From positions 1-64,000 of the forward strand of contig CAJTWN010000009.1 of assembly GCA_910580105.1 (NCBI GenBank): a DNA stretch of 64,000 nucleotides, in the 5' to 3' direction. The notes under the pieces were generated by a model. The model was not told the DNA's origin. It ran no database searches and saw nothing but the letters and a program-made list of their open reading frames with translations. Source of the DNA: an uncultured Clostridia bacterium (GTDB lineage Bacteria > Bacillota > Clostridia > Monoglobales > Monoglobaceae). A program made the position numbers and the translations under genes. Numbering within the stretch: the first letter of the stretch is position 1; the number at the start of each line of letters is the position of its first letter. Positions 50,858 to 60,675 of the stretch are shown here, one piece after another.

Positions 50858-52051
50858 CTATTTCACCTTCACTATATTGGCCGCCGTGTTCCCAACCGCC
50901 AGCACCTCACAGCCGTCGCCATACAGACCGAGAAGCCGGATATCATGGGGAACCTGCACCCGTTTTTTCACCTTTCCGCCGGGACTTATCCGAAGGACCT
51001 CCCTGCGCTCATTTGCCACAATGGTACTTCCGCAGACGGTGACATTGTTCAGCTTGCCCTCTGCGGCATAAGTACCGCGCAGCCGTCCGTCCGCTCCATA
51101 GATTTCCAAAAGGTCATTGCCCCTGCTGTCCATGGTGACAAAGGCCATCACCCTTTCGCTTTCTATCTGGAATGCCGTCGGGTTCTTGCCTGCAAAGCTG
51201 ACCGCATACCGGAGCTTTCCGCTTCGGGTATAGGCGCTGAGGTCACGGTCTGAAACGGCAACAATCTTATCGTTTCCATGAAATTTCAGGCAGGAAATCA
51301 TCACATCCTCACGCACGGTTGTGGACACCTCTGTTTTTCTTCGCACATCCAACACCCGAAGCCGGCTGTATGCCTTCTCGCCGTCGGTCATAATCTGGGC
51401 CGCAGCCACATAGCGGCCATTATCCGAAATATCAATATCGGTCAGATAGCCATCGCCGCTGTTCCAGGCAAAAATTTCCTGACCGTCCGGATCAAAAACG
51501 GTGATGCGCGCCTTATAGCCGCTGGCGTCATGTGCGAAGGCGGTATAACCATTTTCACTGATTTTGGCCGAGAGGACGGTATATCCAATCTTGTACTCCT
51601 GCACCTGCCGCCCATTCCTGAATACATAAGCACTGTTTTTGCCTTCCAGATCAGCCGCAACCACATAACTGCCGCCCACATCCACCGACGGGTTGGTCAT
51701 ATAAATATCGGCGCTCCAGATGTCCCTGCCTTTTTTATTGACCTCTTTAATCTTCGCATTGTTATACACCAGCAGATTGTTGCCATAGGCCGCCTGCCGG
51801 TATTCGCCGCCGGCATCAAAATTGAGTTCCGCTTCCTTCTTCCCCCCTACCGGGAAGAAGATATTCAGCAGAAAAATCAGTACCAGCGCCAAAACCACAA
51901 CACTGGTGGTCAGCCGCGCCGGATAAATAGTGAGGTTTTTTCCGAAAAAGTTCACATTCTTTCTTCGGTCAAAAATCACAGCCGCCTTCTCTTGATATGC
52001 AGAAAACCTTTTTCCAAATGCTGATCTTTTCCATCCCCGTTTTTCAGCCAT
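50858..52051 (-). CDS. DUF5711 family membrane-anchored propeller protein
   Basis: 397 residues: about 48 cytosolic residues rich in Lys/Arg, one membrane helix (LTTSVVVLALVLIFLLNIF), and an extracellular region of repeated WD-like or PQQ-like beta blades ('NNLLVYNNAKIKEVNKKG', 'SRLRVLDVRRKTEV', 'GSTIVANERREVLRI'). This matches DUF5711, a conserved clostridial family without a known function. It lies six bases after truA and one base before cvpA, an arrangement suggesting a basic envelope role. Confidence 0.85.
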   Translation of the reverse strand: MAEKRGWKRSAFGKRFSAYQEKAAVIFDRRKNVNFFGKNLTIYPARLTTSVVVLALVLIFLLNIFFPVGGKKEAELNFDAGGEYRQAAYGNNLLVYNNAKIKEVNKKGRDIWSADIYMTNPSVDVGGSYVVAADLEGKNSAYVFRNGRQVQEYKIGYTVLSAKISENGYTAFAHDASGYKARITVFDPDGQEIFAWNSGDGYLTDIDISDNGRYVAAAQIMTDGEKAYSRLRVLDVRRKTEVSTTVREDVMISCLKFHGNDKIVAVSDRDLSAYTRSGKLRYAVSFAGKNPTAFQIESERVMAFVTMDSRGNDLLEIYGADGRLRGTYAAEGKLNNVTVCGSTIVANERREVLRISPGGKVKKRVQVPHDIRLLGLYGDGCEVLAVGNTAANIVKVK

Positions 52052-52057
52052 TGTGCA

Positions 52058-52822
52058 TCACCGCCCTTCATCTTCCGGATTAAAATAAACTTTTTTGAGG
52101 AACAGCCCCTCCGGCGGCGCCGTTATGCCGCCTCGTGTCCGGTCACAGCTTTGAATAATCTCCGGCAACTCTTCCGCCGCAATTTTTCCCAGTCCCACAT
52201 CTGCCAGCGTACCGGCAATGATTCGAACCATGTTATACAAAAATGCGTCCGCCTCCACTGCAACGGACAACCGCTCCGGCTGTTCTGCATCCAGGGATAC
52301 CCGGCAATGCCGGACGGTGCGCACCGTTGTTTTCTGGTCGCCCCCTGCCGCCATAAATCCGGCAAAATCGTGGGTTCCCTCAAAACAGGGCGCCGCCTTG
52401 ACCATTGCCGCCCTGTCCAGGCGGTAGGGAAGATACCAGCTGTATTTCCGCACAAACGGACTGCGGATACGGCCATTCCATATCTGATAGATATATCGTT
52501 TGCCTGCCGCCGAAAACCGGGCATGAAATTTCCCGTCCACCTCCCAGGCCTCCAGCGCGGAAATATCATCGGGCAGACGGTAATTAAGGGCATACGGGAA
52601 CTTTTCCACAGGAATATTGGTGTCCGCATAAAAATTCAGCACATAGTCAAGGGCATGAACCCCCGCATCTGTCCGGCTGCAGCCGGTCACCTGCACCGGT
52701 TTTCCCAGAAGTGCCGACAGCGCATCCTCCACCACCTGCTGAACCGTGATGCCATTCTTCTGCCGCTGCCAGCCATGGTAATTTGTGCCGTCATATGTAA
52801 TCCGCATTGCTATATTTTTCAT
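52058..52822 (-). CDS. truA: tRNA pseudouridine(38-40) synthase
   Basis: 254 residues, typical TruA length. RITYDGTNYHGWQRQ at the N-terminus and the catalytic Asp in CSRTDAGVHALDYV are diagnostic; FEGTHDFAGFMAAG and FLYNMVRIIAGTL are further family motifs. It isomerises U38-U40 in the anticodon arm. Sits 47 bases downstream of ecfT, the arrangement common in Firmicutes. Confidence 0.97.
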   Translation of the reverse strand: MKNIAMRITYDGTNYHGWQRQKNGITVQQVVEDALSALLGKPVQVTGCSRTDAGVHALDYVLNFYADTNIPVEKFPYALNYRLPDDISALEAWEVDGKFHARFSAAGKRYIYQIWNGRIRSPFVRKYSWYLPYRLDRAAMVKAAPCFEGTHDFAGFMAAGGDQKTTVRTVRHCRVSLDAEQPERLSVAVEADAFLYNMVRIIAGTLADVGLGKIAAEELPEIIQSCDRTRGGITAPPEGLFLKKVYFNPEDEGR

Positions 52823-52869
52823 ATTTCTGTCCCCTTGCCGCCATTTCTGCCTTCCGTTGACTCTATTTT

Positions 52870-53688
52870 TTACAGGCCGGGCGCACTGCCGAATCCAAGA
52901 TTCAAAACAATCACCCCTGCACCCAGCGCAACCACCACCAGCCAGCCCCAGAGGTCAATCCGGTGCATCCGGAGTTCACGGAGCCGTGTCCGTCCTTCAC
53001 CGCCGCGGTAACAGCGGCATTCCATCGCCGTTGCCAATTCATCCGCCCGGCGGAACGCACTGATAAACAGCGGAATCAGAATCGGTATCATTGCCTTTGC
53101 GCGGCGGAGCAGGTTTCCGCTCTCAAAATCCGCGCCCCGGGCGGACTGTGCCTTGATAATTTTATCCGTTTCCTCCATCAGGGTGGGAATGAACCGCAGG
53201 GCAATGGTCATCATCATCGCCAGCTCATGGGCCGGAAAACCGATCCGCTTAAAAGGCGAGAGCAGACGTTCAATCCCATCCGTAAGTGCAATCGGCGATG
53301 TGGTCAATGTCAGCAGGGAGGTTCCCAGAATCAGAAATACCAGCCGCAAAACCATAAACGCCGCAAAATAAAGGCCCTCTTCGGTAACCTTCAAAAATCC
53401 CCATTGCCAAAGAACATTTCCGCCGGTGAAAAAGAGGTTGAAAACCCCGGTGATAAGGACAAAAATAAACACCGGTTTCAGTCCTTTCATCACAAAACGG
53501 GGAGAGATCCGGGACAGCAGAATGCTGCCTGCCAGAAAAATAACCAAAAGACCATAACCCCAAAAATTATGTACCAAAAAAACCAGCGCTACATATACAA
53601 GCACCATCAGAATTTTTGTCCGCGGATCCAGCCGGTGTACCGCACTGTTCCCCGGAAAAAACTGACCCAATGTTATATCTTTCAGCAT
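52870..53688 (-). CDS. ecfT: ECF transporter transmembrane subunit EcfT
   Basis: 272 residues with about six hydrophobic helices. The EcfT signatures are present: HRLDPRTKIL near the start, and two Ala-Arg-Gly style coupling motifs (SARGADFESGN; MECRCYRGGEGRTRL, where ARG is CRG or YRG). EcfT joins the two ATPases to exchangeable S-subunits for vitamin and metal uptake. Overlaps ecfA2 by seven bases. No S-subunit is in the window, as usual for group II ECF systems. Confidence 0.95.
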   Translation of the reverse strand: MLKDITLGQFFPGNSAVHRLDPRTKILMVLVYVALVFLVHNFWGYGLLVIFLAGSILLSRISPRFVMKGLKPVFIFVLITGVFNLFFTGGNVLWQWGFLKVTEEGLYFAAFMVLRLVFLILGTSLLTLTTSPIALTDGIERLLSPFKRIGFPAHELAMMMTIALRFIPTLMEETDKIIKAQSARGADFESGNLLRRAKAMIPILIPLFISAFRRADELATAMECRCYRGGEGRTRLRELRMHRIDLWGWLVVVALGAGVIVLNLGFGSAPGL

Positions 53689-54548
53689 CCGCTTTCCTCC
53701 CGACCGAGGCCCAGCATCCCGGCAATCGCACCAAAAGCCTCTTCCATTGTATAAATCCCTTCCGGCAGCGGCCAGCCCGCCGCCCGCAAATCATCGGTGA
53801 TCCGGGTCACTTGGGGAACGGTAAGTCCAATCTCCTCCAAACGGTTCCGCCTTTTAAATACTTCCCGGGGCGGCGCAAACATCTCCACCCGTCCCTGATT
53901 CATCACAAGAATCCGGTCTGCCAGCTTTGCCACATCTTCCATACTATGAGAGACCAGAAGCACCGTCATCCCCATCCGGCGGTGCATGTCCCGTATCTTG
54001 AACAGGATTTCATCCCGTCCTGCCGGGTCCAGGCCCGCAGTGGGTTCATCCAGCACCAATACTTTGGGCTGCATTGCCAGCACACCGGCAATTGCCGCCC
54101 GCCGTTTCTGGCCGCCGGACAGGTCAAAGGGCGACTTTTGGAGTGCTTCTTTGGGGAGCCCAACCAAATTGGCCGAGAGCAGAACCCTTTCTTTGATTTC
54201 GTCCTCTGAAAGCCCCATATTCTTTGGGCCAAAAGCAATGTCCTTTTCCACCGTCTCCTCAAAAAGCTGATATTCCGGATACTGCATCACCAGTCCCACC
54301 TGGAACCGCACACTGCGCAGATTACTCTCCTTTGCGTGAATATCTTTTCCATCAATAAAAACCTGTCCGCTCTGCGGCTTTACCAAGCCGTTAAGCATCT
54401 GAATCAATGTGGATTTTCCGGAACCCGTATGGCCGATTACCCCGACAAACTCCCCTTCATTCACCGAGAGGCTGACGTCAAAAAGGGCCTGCTTTTCAAA
54501 AGGACCACCCTTCATATAGGTATAATTTACCTGTTCCAGCTTAATCAT
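53682..54548 (-). CDS. ecfA2: ECF transporter ATPase EcfA2
   Basis: 288 residues. Walker A GHTGSGKSTL, Q-loop in VGLVMQYPEYQLF, signature LSGGQKRR, Walker B VLVLDEPTAGLDP, switch His in LLVSHSMEDV. The MQYPEYQLFEETV pattern and the acidic C-terminal tail are typical of the second ECF ATPase. Start ATG overlaps the ecfA1 stop by four bases. Forms the ATPase pair with EcfA1 to energise shared vitamin or metal uptake. Confidence 0.95.
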   Translation of the reverse strand: MIKLEQVNYTYMKGGPFEKQALFDVSLSVNEGEFVGVIGHTGSGKSTLIQMLNGLVKPQSGQVFIDGKDIHAKESNLRSVRFQVGLVMQYPEYQLFEETVEKDIAFGPKNMGLSEDEIKERVLLSANLVGLPKEALQKSPFDLSGGQKRRAAIAGVLAMQPKVLVLDEPTAGLDPAGRDEILFKIRDMHRRMGMTVLLVSHSMEDVAKLADRILVMNQGRVEMFAPPREVFKRRNRLEEIGLTVPQVTRITDDLRAAGWPLPEGIYTMEEAFGAIAGMLGLGREESGC

Positions 54549-55399
54549 ATACGCTCACCTGTCTTTTTCTTCAAGTCCAAAATTGCTTCCACACACGCCC
54601 CTGGGGTGAGTATCTCCCCGGACAGTTCTGCCCCTGCCTTCCCCAGGCGATGGGCAAGCTCTGTGGCCTGGGGCGTGTCCAGTCCCAAAGCCTTCATTTC
54701 CTCCACCCGGGTAAACACCTTTTCCGGCGGCGCATCCATCACAATTTTTCCATCGTCCATCACCACAACCCGATCAGCCTGCACAGCCTCATCCATATAG
54801 TGTGTTATCAAAACCACTGTCAGTTTTTCCTCTCTGTGCAGGCGCCGGATGGTTTCCATCACCTCGCGCCGTCCCACCGGGTCCAGCATTGCCGTTGCTT
54901 CGTCCAGAACCAGAACCTTGGGCCGCATCGCCAGTATACCGGCAATCGCCACCCGCTGCTTCTGTCCGCCGGAAAGCATATGGGGCGCGTGTTGTTTAAA
55001 GGCCGTCATATGCACCGCTTCCAAAGACTGTTCCACCCGTTCTCTAATCTCTTTTGGGGCAATCCCCAAATTTTCCGGCGCAAAGGCCACGTCCTCTTCA
55101 ACGATGGTTGCCACCATCTGATTGTCCGGATTCTGAAAGACCATTCCCACTTCGCCGCGGATGTCATAGAGCAGTTCCGGATCCGCCGTATCCATACCGT
55201 CCACCGTCACCGTCCCTGCCGTTGGCGTCAAAATCGCATTAAAATGTTTCGCCAACGTGGATTTTCCGGAACCATTATGCCCCAAAACCGCCACAAAAGC
55301 GCCTTCTTCTATCTCCAGATCTATTCCGCGCAGGACTTCACGGGACACTTCTTCTTCCGTGTCCGAATAGCAAAAACGGAGTCCTTTCACTGTTATCAT
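54545..55399 (-). CDS. ecfA1: ECF transporter ATPase EcfA1
   Basis: 284 residues with GAGGTAG before the ATG. Walker A GHNGSGKSTL, Q-loop GMVFQNPDNQMVATIVEEDV, signature LSGGQKQR, Walker B VLVLDEATAMLDP, switch His in LITHYMDEAV. First gene of the leftward operon ecfA1-ecfA2-ecfT-truA-DUF5711-cvpA-rho. Its upstream region is a palindrome cluster that begins a few bases before the start; the operon promoter was not found by eye. Confidence 0.95.
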   Translation of the reverse strand: MITVKGLRFCYSDTEEEVSREVLRGIDLEIEEGAFVAVLGHNGSGKSTLAKHFNAILTPTAGTVTVDGMDTADPELLYDIRGEVGMVFQNPDNQMVATIVEEDVAFAPENLGIAPKEIRERVEQSLEAVHMTAFKQHAPHMLSGGQKQRVAIAGILAMRPKVLVLDEATAMLDPVGRREVMETIRRLHREEKLTVVLITHYMDEAVQADRVVVMDDGKIVMDAPPEKVFTRVEEMKALGLDTPQATELAHRLGKAGAELSGEILTPGACVEAILDLKKKTGERI

Positions 55400-55409
55400 C
55401 TTTCATCTA

Positions 55410-56115
55410 CCTCCATCGTCGGCGCACGACCAAATTTGTTTACTTCGCGGCTTTGCTGCGAAGATTCACTTTATGGTCGGCGCCTCCTCTTTCCCACAAA
55501 ACGCGCTTCGCTGGCGTTTTGTGGGGGCCCTGCCGTGTTCTGTGCCGCTGTTTTTGGCCAATTTGCTCGCTTTTTCTTGTGCATATTCCCTATGCCGTAG
55601 GGGCGACCCTATGTGGTCGCCCGAACCAATGGGAAATTTTTCATTTCGCGGCCACCCGTCGGCGCCTCCTCTTTCCCGCGTCGAACCACGCCCTTTTTCG
55701 TTCATTTTGCCCTCGGCCAAAATTCACTTTTCGGTCGGGTTCTTCCTTCATCCCATCAAAGCATAGCTTTGATGGGAACCCTTTTTCGCCTTTTTGGGAG
55801 CCCTGCGGTGCTTTGTGCCGCTGTTTTTGATTGAATCGCTCACTTCTTCTGTGCGTTCTCCCTATGCCGTAGGGACGACCCTATCGTCGACACTCAGCTC
55901 ATTTGCTCGTTTTTCTGTGCGTATTTTGCACACCGTAGGGGCGACCCCGTGTGGTCGCCCGAACCAATGGGAAATTTTTCATTTCGCGGCCGTCCATCGG
56001 TTCTTCCTTCTTCCCACCAAATCTTTGCTTTGATGGGAGCCCTATAACCTTGTCCGCAGCAATCCGGAAAAGGGTTTTTCATTCAGCAAAGTTGCGCATT
56101 GGGACAAGCGTCACG
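55410..56115. repeat. Palindrome cluster V
   Basis: Non-coding. Members include 55752-55776 (CCCATCAAAGC, loop ATA, GCTTTGATGGG), the GGGGCGACC/GGTCGCCC form at 55934-55961, CTTCGCGGC-like arms near 55446 and AAGCG-TCA-CGCTT near 56107. The 55934-55961 copy differs by only two complementary bases from the palindrome in the CRISPR array. Confidence 0.8.
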
Positions 56116-56153
56116 CTTGCCGGCCAATTTGCCCGCTTTTTCACTTTATACAA

Positions 56154-57044
56154 TTATATCCCGTCGTGACTGCACCAGCGGGCAGAATATCCGCAGGGAA
56201 GAACCAAACCGCCATTTGTAATCGGAAGGCCAACCTCATCCGTCTCAGAAATCCCCCCGAACTTTTTCATCAGCGTCAAACGATAGATATTCGAAAGTAC
56301 ACTTCCCGAAAGCCCGGTGGTATAGGAATTCACCAAAAAGAACAGCGGATGATCGGATAAAACCTCCATGCAAAGGGCAATCAAATCAAAAAGTTCATCC
56401 TCAATTTTCCAAATCTCTCCTTTAGGACCTCGGCCATAGGAAGGGGGATCCATGATAATACCATCATATTTTCTGCCCCGGCGGATTTCACGGCCTACAA
56501 ATTTTTTCACATCATCCACAATAAATCGGATCGGATGTTCTGATAATTTCGAAAGGCGTGCATTTTCCTTCGCCCAGGTCACCATTCCCTTTGCGGCATC
56601 CACATGACAGACCGCCGCACCCGCTTCCGCCGCCGCCATTGTCGCGCCGCCGGTATAGGCAAACAAGTTAAGCACCCGGACTTCTTCCCTCTGTTTCTTT
56701 GCCTGCCGGATCAAACCGCTGCACCAATCCCAATTTGCCGCCTGTTCCGGAAAAAGGCCGGTGTGTTTAAATCCCATCGGTTTGATACCAAAGGTCAAAT
56801 TTTTATAAGAAACTGTCCAGGATTCCGGCAGCGTCCGGAACATTTCCCACTTTCCGCCGCCGGAACTGCTGCGATGATATACTGCATCCGCCTTTTTCCA
56901 TGCAATGGCCTGCTCTGCCGCCGGCACCTGCCACACAATCTGCGGATCAGGACGCCGCAGGACATAATTTCCCCAGCGTTCCAGCTTTTCTCCCTGCGAA
57001 GCGTCAATCAATTCATAATCTTTCCAGCCATCAGCCAAAAACAT
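56154..57044 (-). CDS. Class I SAM-dependent methyltransferase (RlmI/RlmK-like)
   Basis: 296 residues from ATG 57044, with AGAAAGG nine bases upstream; earlier in-frame TTG and ATG codons fit less well. The central Rossmann-type domain shows VLNLFAYTGGATMAAAEAGA (SAM motif I), VCHVDAAKGMVTWAKENA (motif II acidic end), FIVDDVKKFV and IIMDPPSYGRGPKGE (motif IV DPPSY). This matches the PF10672/RlmI-type family that methylates rRNA bases; the N-terminal PUA domain of RlmI is missing, so it is a short form. Exact target unknown. Palindrome clusters flank it on both sides. Confidence 0.88.
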   Translation of the reverse strand: MFLADGWKDYELIDASQGEKLERWGNYVLRRPDPQIVWQVPAAEQAIAWKKADAVYHRSSSGGGKWEMFRTLPESWTVSYKNLTFGIKPMGFKHTGLFPEQAANWDWCSGLIRQAKKQREEVRVLNLFAYTGGATMAAAEAGAAVCHVDAAKGMVTWAKENARLSKLSEHPIRFIVDDVKKFVGREIRRGRKYDGIIMDPPSYGRGPKGEIWKIEDELFDLIALCMEVLSDHPLFFLVNSYTTGLSGSVLSNIYRLTLMKKFGGISETDEVGLPITNGGLVLPCGYSARWCSHDGI

Positions 57045-57167
57045 ACCGGACATCCTTTCTGTCAAAAGGGATAATCCCCGAAAAATGCAGATACTTCCCC
57101 TTTTATCCTCATGTTAAAATATCGTTTTATTATACCATCTTTTTCCCTCGCTGTCAAACAACAAACA

Positions 57168-57950
57168 TTGTTTCGGGCGACCACACGGGGTCGCCCCTAC
57201 GGCATACGGAAAACGCACAGAAATAGCGGGCAAATCGACCAAGGGCAAAATGAACGAAAAAGGGCGTGGTTCGACGCGGGAGAGAGGAGGCGCCGATGGA
57301 CGGCCGCGAAATGAAAATTTTCCCATTGGTTCGGGCGACCACATGGGGTCGCCCCTACGGCGTGCGGAATATGCACAAAAAATGCGAGCAAATCGACCAA
57401 GGGTAGAAACGAGAAGGTAAGGCTGAAAGTGAACAGATATACATCAGAGATACCGGAAAAAAGGGCTCCCACAAAACGCCAGCGAAGCGCGTTTTGCGGG
57501 AAAGAGGAGGCGCCGACCATAAAGTGAATCTTCGCGGCTTTGCCGCGAAGTAAACAAATTTGGTCGTGCGACGACGACGGGGTCGCCCCTACGGCGTGCG
57601 GAATATGCACAGAAAAAACGAGCAAATTGGCCAAAAACAGCGGCACAGAACACGGCAGGGCCCCCACAAAAGGTAAAAAAGGGCTCCCAAAAAGGTAAAA
57701 AGGGCTCCCATCAAAGCATAGCTTTGATGGGATAAAGGAGAACCCGACCATAAAGTGAATTTTGCCCGAGGGCAAAATGAACGAAAAAGGGCGTGGTTCG
57801 ACGCAGGAGAGAGGAGGCGCCGACGGACGGCAGCGAAATGAAAATTTTTCCATTGGTTCGGGCGACCACACGGGGTCGCCCCTACGGCGTGCAGAATACG
57901 CACAGAAAAAACAAGCAAATTTGGTCGTGCGCCGACGACGGGGTTGCAGT
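57168..57950. repeat. Palindrome cluster VI
   Basis: Same family: GGGCGACC/GGTCGCCC forms near 57175, 57330 and 57860; perfect CTTCGCGGC/GCCGCGAAG at 57530-57550 (loop TTT); CCCATCAAAGC/GCTTTGATGGG at 57707-57731 (loop ATA). Two related blocks of about 140 bases (57240-57370 and 57770-57900) repeat. From 57951 to 58164 only AT-rich DNA with a possible TATACT (about 57966) was seen. Confidence 0.8.
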
Positions 57951-58164
57951 CTTCCCCCTGATATGGTATACTTTTTTATTATATACCCTGTTAAAAATGG
58001 CTGATTGTGCAAACATCCCATTTATATTCAGCTTGCCGCTGTATACCCCTGCACCGGCAGAGCGGTCTTTTGGCCGTTGGCATCTCTTATCATTTTCCCA
58101 TGCGGATACGAGATTTCTTTTTACCTATGTTTTCGCCGGCGCATGGCGGCAGAATGGAGATAGA

Positions 58165-59037
58165 ATGATGATACAGGCAGGTCTTATACTGGAAGGCGGC
58201 GGAATGCGCGGTGTCTATACCGCCGGCGTTCTGGATTTCTTCCTTGACAAACAACTCTCCTTCGAAAGTGTTTACGGCGTTTCTGCAGGCGCCTGTCACG
58301 CCTGCAGTTTTCTTTCCGGACAGCGGCGGAGAGCCTTTGACGTCAATGTGAATTATTTAAAAGACAGGCGCTATGCCGGCCTTTATAGCCTTCTCACCAC
58401 CGGCAGCTGGTTTGGCCGCGAGATGATCATCGACATCATCCCCAACCAGTTATACCCCTATGATTACGATGCCCAGGCGAACAATCCCAGCAAGTTCTAT
58501 GCAGTTGTGACCAACTGCAGAACCGGGAAACCCGAATATATGCGCATCACCGATCTCAGACGGGATCTTCCCATCATCTGGGCTTCCTCTTCCCTCCCTT
58601 TTTTAGCCCCTGTGGTAACGCTGAACGGAAGTCCATACCTGGACGGCGGCATCGCAGATGCCATCCCCTTTGAAAAAGCTGTGGCCGACGGCCACAAAAA
58701 AAACATTATCGTGCTCACCCGCGATGCACATTACCGCAAAACACCAAGCCGCATTGTACGTCCGGCAAAAATTAAATACCGAAAATATCCGGCGCTGGCC
58801 GACTGTTTGAAAAACCGGCACAATATGTATAACCAAAGCCTTGACCGGATACAGGAGGCAGAAGCCGCAGGAGAAGCTTTGGTCATACGTCCCAAATCCC
58901 CCGTTGCCATCGGCCGGCTGGAAAAGGACAGACAGAAGCTGGAAGCCCTTTACAATGACGGCTATCACGATGCGGAAGCGCTCTATCCAAAAATGCAGGA
59001 ATTTTTATTCGGCACAAAAGAAAGAATAGAACCATAA
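58165..59037 (+). CDS. Patatin-like phospholipase (RssA/YjjU type)
   Basis: 290 residues from ATG 58165 (ATG 58168 is equally possible) with TGGAGA upstream; upstream in-frame extensions into the repeat cluster are rejected. The oxyanion loop is LEGGGMRGVYTAGVL, the nucleophile Ser lies in GVSAGACHAC, and the dyad Asp in LDGGIADAIPF. These are the patatin hallmarks; the whole length fits the bacterial YjjU/RssA-like group, which hydrolyses acyl esters of phospholipids. No signal peptide, so cytoplasmic or membrane-associated. Followed 100 bases later by exoA. Confidence 0.93.
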   Translation: MMIQAGLILEGGGMRGVYTAGVLDFFLDKQLSFESVYGVSAGACHACSFLSGQRRRAFDVNVNYLKDRRYAGLYSLLTTGSWFGREMIIDIIPNQLYPYDYDAQANNPSKFYAVVTNCRTGKPEYMRITDLRRDLPIIWASSSLPFLAPVVTLNGSPYLDGGIADAIPFEKAVADGHKKNIIVLTRDAHYRKTPSRIVRPAKIKYRKYPALADCLKNRHNMYNQSLDRIQEAEAAGEALVIRPKSPVAIGRLEKDRQKLEALYNDGYHDAEALYPKMQEFLFGTKERIEP

Positions 59038-59138
59038 GCGGCTTTGCTCTTTAATTGCATTGCGCCGCCGGCCAAAATGTATACGGATTTATGCGCCTCA
59101 GCTTTACGCTAAATTGTGTTGGAAAAGGAGAATAAACG

Positions 59139-59906
59139 ATGAAAAAATTTGTATCCTGGAACGTAAACGGACTCCGCGCCTGTGTTCAAAAAGATTTTTC
59201 TGAAAGCATAAAAGCCCTTGACCCGGACGTCCTTTGCCTGCAAGAGACCAAATTACAGGCAGGGCAGATTGACCTGCCCATGGACGGCTATTTCACCTAT
59301 TGGAATTATGCTGAAAAGAAAGGGTATTCCGGCACCGCCATCTTCACCAAAGACGAACCTCTTTCTGTGTCCTATGGCATCGGCATCCCGGAACATGATA
59401 CCGAAGGCCGTGTCATTACCGCAGAATTCCCGGACTATTATCTCGTCACCTGCTATACCCCCAATGCCCAGGAAGGATTGAAACGGCTGGATTATCGGAT
59501 GCAGTGGGAAGATGCCTTTGCCGCATATCTGAAAGCGCTGGAGATCACCAAACCTGTCATTCTGTGCGGCGATCTCAATGTGGCGCACCAGGAAATTGAT
59601 TTGAAAAACCCCAAAACCAACCGTAAAAACGCAGGCTTTACCGACGAGGAGCGCGGAAAGTTCTCTGCCCTTCTTGCGCAGGGATTCCTTGATACCTTCC
59701 GCTATTTTCATCCCGATGCGGAGGGCGAATATTCCTGGTGGTCCTATCGTTTTAAGGCCCGTGAAAAGAATGCCGGATGGCGGATTGACTACTTCCTGGT
59801 TTCCGAGCCGCTGAAAGAACGTCTGCGCGGCGCATCCATCCATCAGGAAATCTTTGGCTCTGATCACTGCCCCATTGAGCTTCTTCTCAATGATGACCAA
59901 CTATGA
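59139..59906 (+). CDS. exoA: Exodeoxyribonuclease III / AP endonuclease
   Basis: 255 residues with AAAAGGAG before the ATG. Motifs of the Xth/ExoA family: SWNVNGLRACV (Asn), DVLCLQETKLQ (metal Glu), LCGDLNVAHQEIDLKNPK (catalytic Asp and Asn), YSWWSYRFKAREKNAGWRID and GSDHCPIELLL (Asp-His pair). It cuts DNA 5' of abasic sites and trims 3' ends in base-excision repair. Full length and apparently intact. Confidence 0.96.
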   Translation: MKKFVSWNVNGLRACVQKDFSESIKALDPDVLCLQETKLQAGQIDLPMDGYFTYWNYAEKKGYSGTAIFTKDEPLSVSYGIGIPEHDTEGRVITAEFPDYYLVTCYTPNAQEGLKRLDYRMQWEDAFAAYLKALEITKPVILCGDLNVAHQEIDLKNPKTNRKNAGFTDEERGKFSALLAQGFLDTFRYFHPDAEGEYSWWSYRFKAREKNAGWRIDYFLVSEPLKERLRGASIHQEIFGSDHCPIELLLNDDQL

Positions 59907-60002
59907 GACTGCATCCGAAATCTTTACCGCAGGTTTTGCTGCAAAACTCACAGCTGCCCTGCACATAAATTTATCCCTGCATCAACGAAAAGGGAGGCCC
60001 AT

Positions 60003-60374
60003 ATGTTCTATAAAATAAAAAAGATTTCCCATATATTTTCCACTTTTTTTATTGTCTCCCTTGCCCTCATTTCGCTGATTTGTAAAACATATCACTATAA
60101 ACACACCTTTTCAACCGGCAAATGGATCAACCATCCGGCTGCGCGCACCGATATTGCGGACAATTTGCTCGCAAAACATCCCCTCACCGGTATGACCCTA
60201 TCAGAAGTTGAAACTTTGCTCGGGCCCGAAACAGAAAATGCTTATTGTAAAAGGGAGAACAACCTTGTATATTACTTAGGGCCGGAACGGGGAATATTGG
60301 CAATTGACAGCGAATGGCTGGTGATTGAATTTCAAAACGGACGTGTCAGCAAAACCTATATTACAACAGATTAA
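60003..60374 (+). CDS. Small membrane-anchored BamE/SmpA-like protein
   Basis: 123 residues with AAGGGAGG before the ATG. One N-terminal membrane helix (IFSTFFIVSLALISLIC) followed by an exported domain with LLAKHPLTGMTLSEVETLLG, the helical signature of the SmpA/BamE-like fold, then strands (LVYYLGPERGILAIDSEWLVIEF). In Gram-positives such small proteins have no defined role. It is a single gene closed by the terminator at 60419. Confidence 0.7.
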   Translation: MFYKIKKISHIFSTFFIVSLALISLICKTYHYKHTFSTGKWINHPAARTDIADNLLAKHPLTGMTLSEVETLLGPETENAYCKRENNLVYYLGPERGILAIDSEWLVIEFQNGRVSKTYITTD

Positions 60375-60418
60375 ACATCCGGTTTTGTTCAACAAAAAAA
60401 CAATAAATAATACAAAAA

Positions 60419-60458
60419 AATAGGCCTGCTGTTGTTTTCTGCCAACAGTAGGCCTATT
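60419..60458. terminator. Shared bidirectional terminator
   Basis: AATAGGCCTGCTGTTG (60419-60434) and CAACAGTAGGCCTATT (60443-60458) pair with one mismatch and have A and T runs. It ends the rightward gene at 60374 and lies across the stop codon of the leftward XRE gene (60454-60456). Confidence 0.8.
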
Positions 60459-60675
60459 CTGCATAATTGTTTGCCGGTACCAATTCCAGATTACATCCTA
60501 AAGCCATCACAATTTTTAACAGCGTATTCAGCTGCGGAACAACTTTTTTGTTCTCCATTCTTGCAATGACGGATTGTGTGAGATCGGTCGCTTCAGCAAG
60601 CTCCGTCTGTGTCATTCCCACTGCCTTGCGCCGTTCTACAAGGCTGTCAATGACACTGTCACAACACTCAGGCAT
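60454..60675 (-). CDS. XRE-family regulator, HigA-antitoxin-like
   Basis: 73 residues from ATG 60675, with GGGGAGGTG upstream. The HTH is clear: RRKAVGMTQTELAEATDLTQ, then the recognition helix SVIARMENKKVVPQLNTLL and KIVMALGCNLELVPA. This short form is typical of HigA/RelB-type antitoxins that bind their own promoter and neutralise a RelE/HigB toxin normally encoded just upstream. No intact toxin is present; the upstream DNA may hold a degraded one. Its stop lies inside the terminator stem. Confidence 0.8.
   Translation of the reverse strand: MPECCDSVIDSLVERRKAVGMTQTELAEATDLTQSVIARMENKKVVPQLNTLLKIVMALGCNLELVPANNYAE

Noticed and set aside
57793..58164. N-terminal extension of the patatin gene into the palindrome cluster
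   Set aside because: Family members begin at the ILEGGGMRG region, and the extension is translated repeat DNA.
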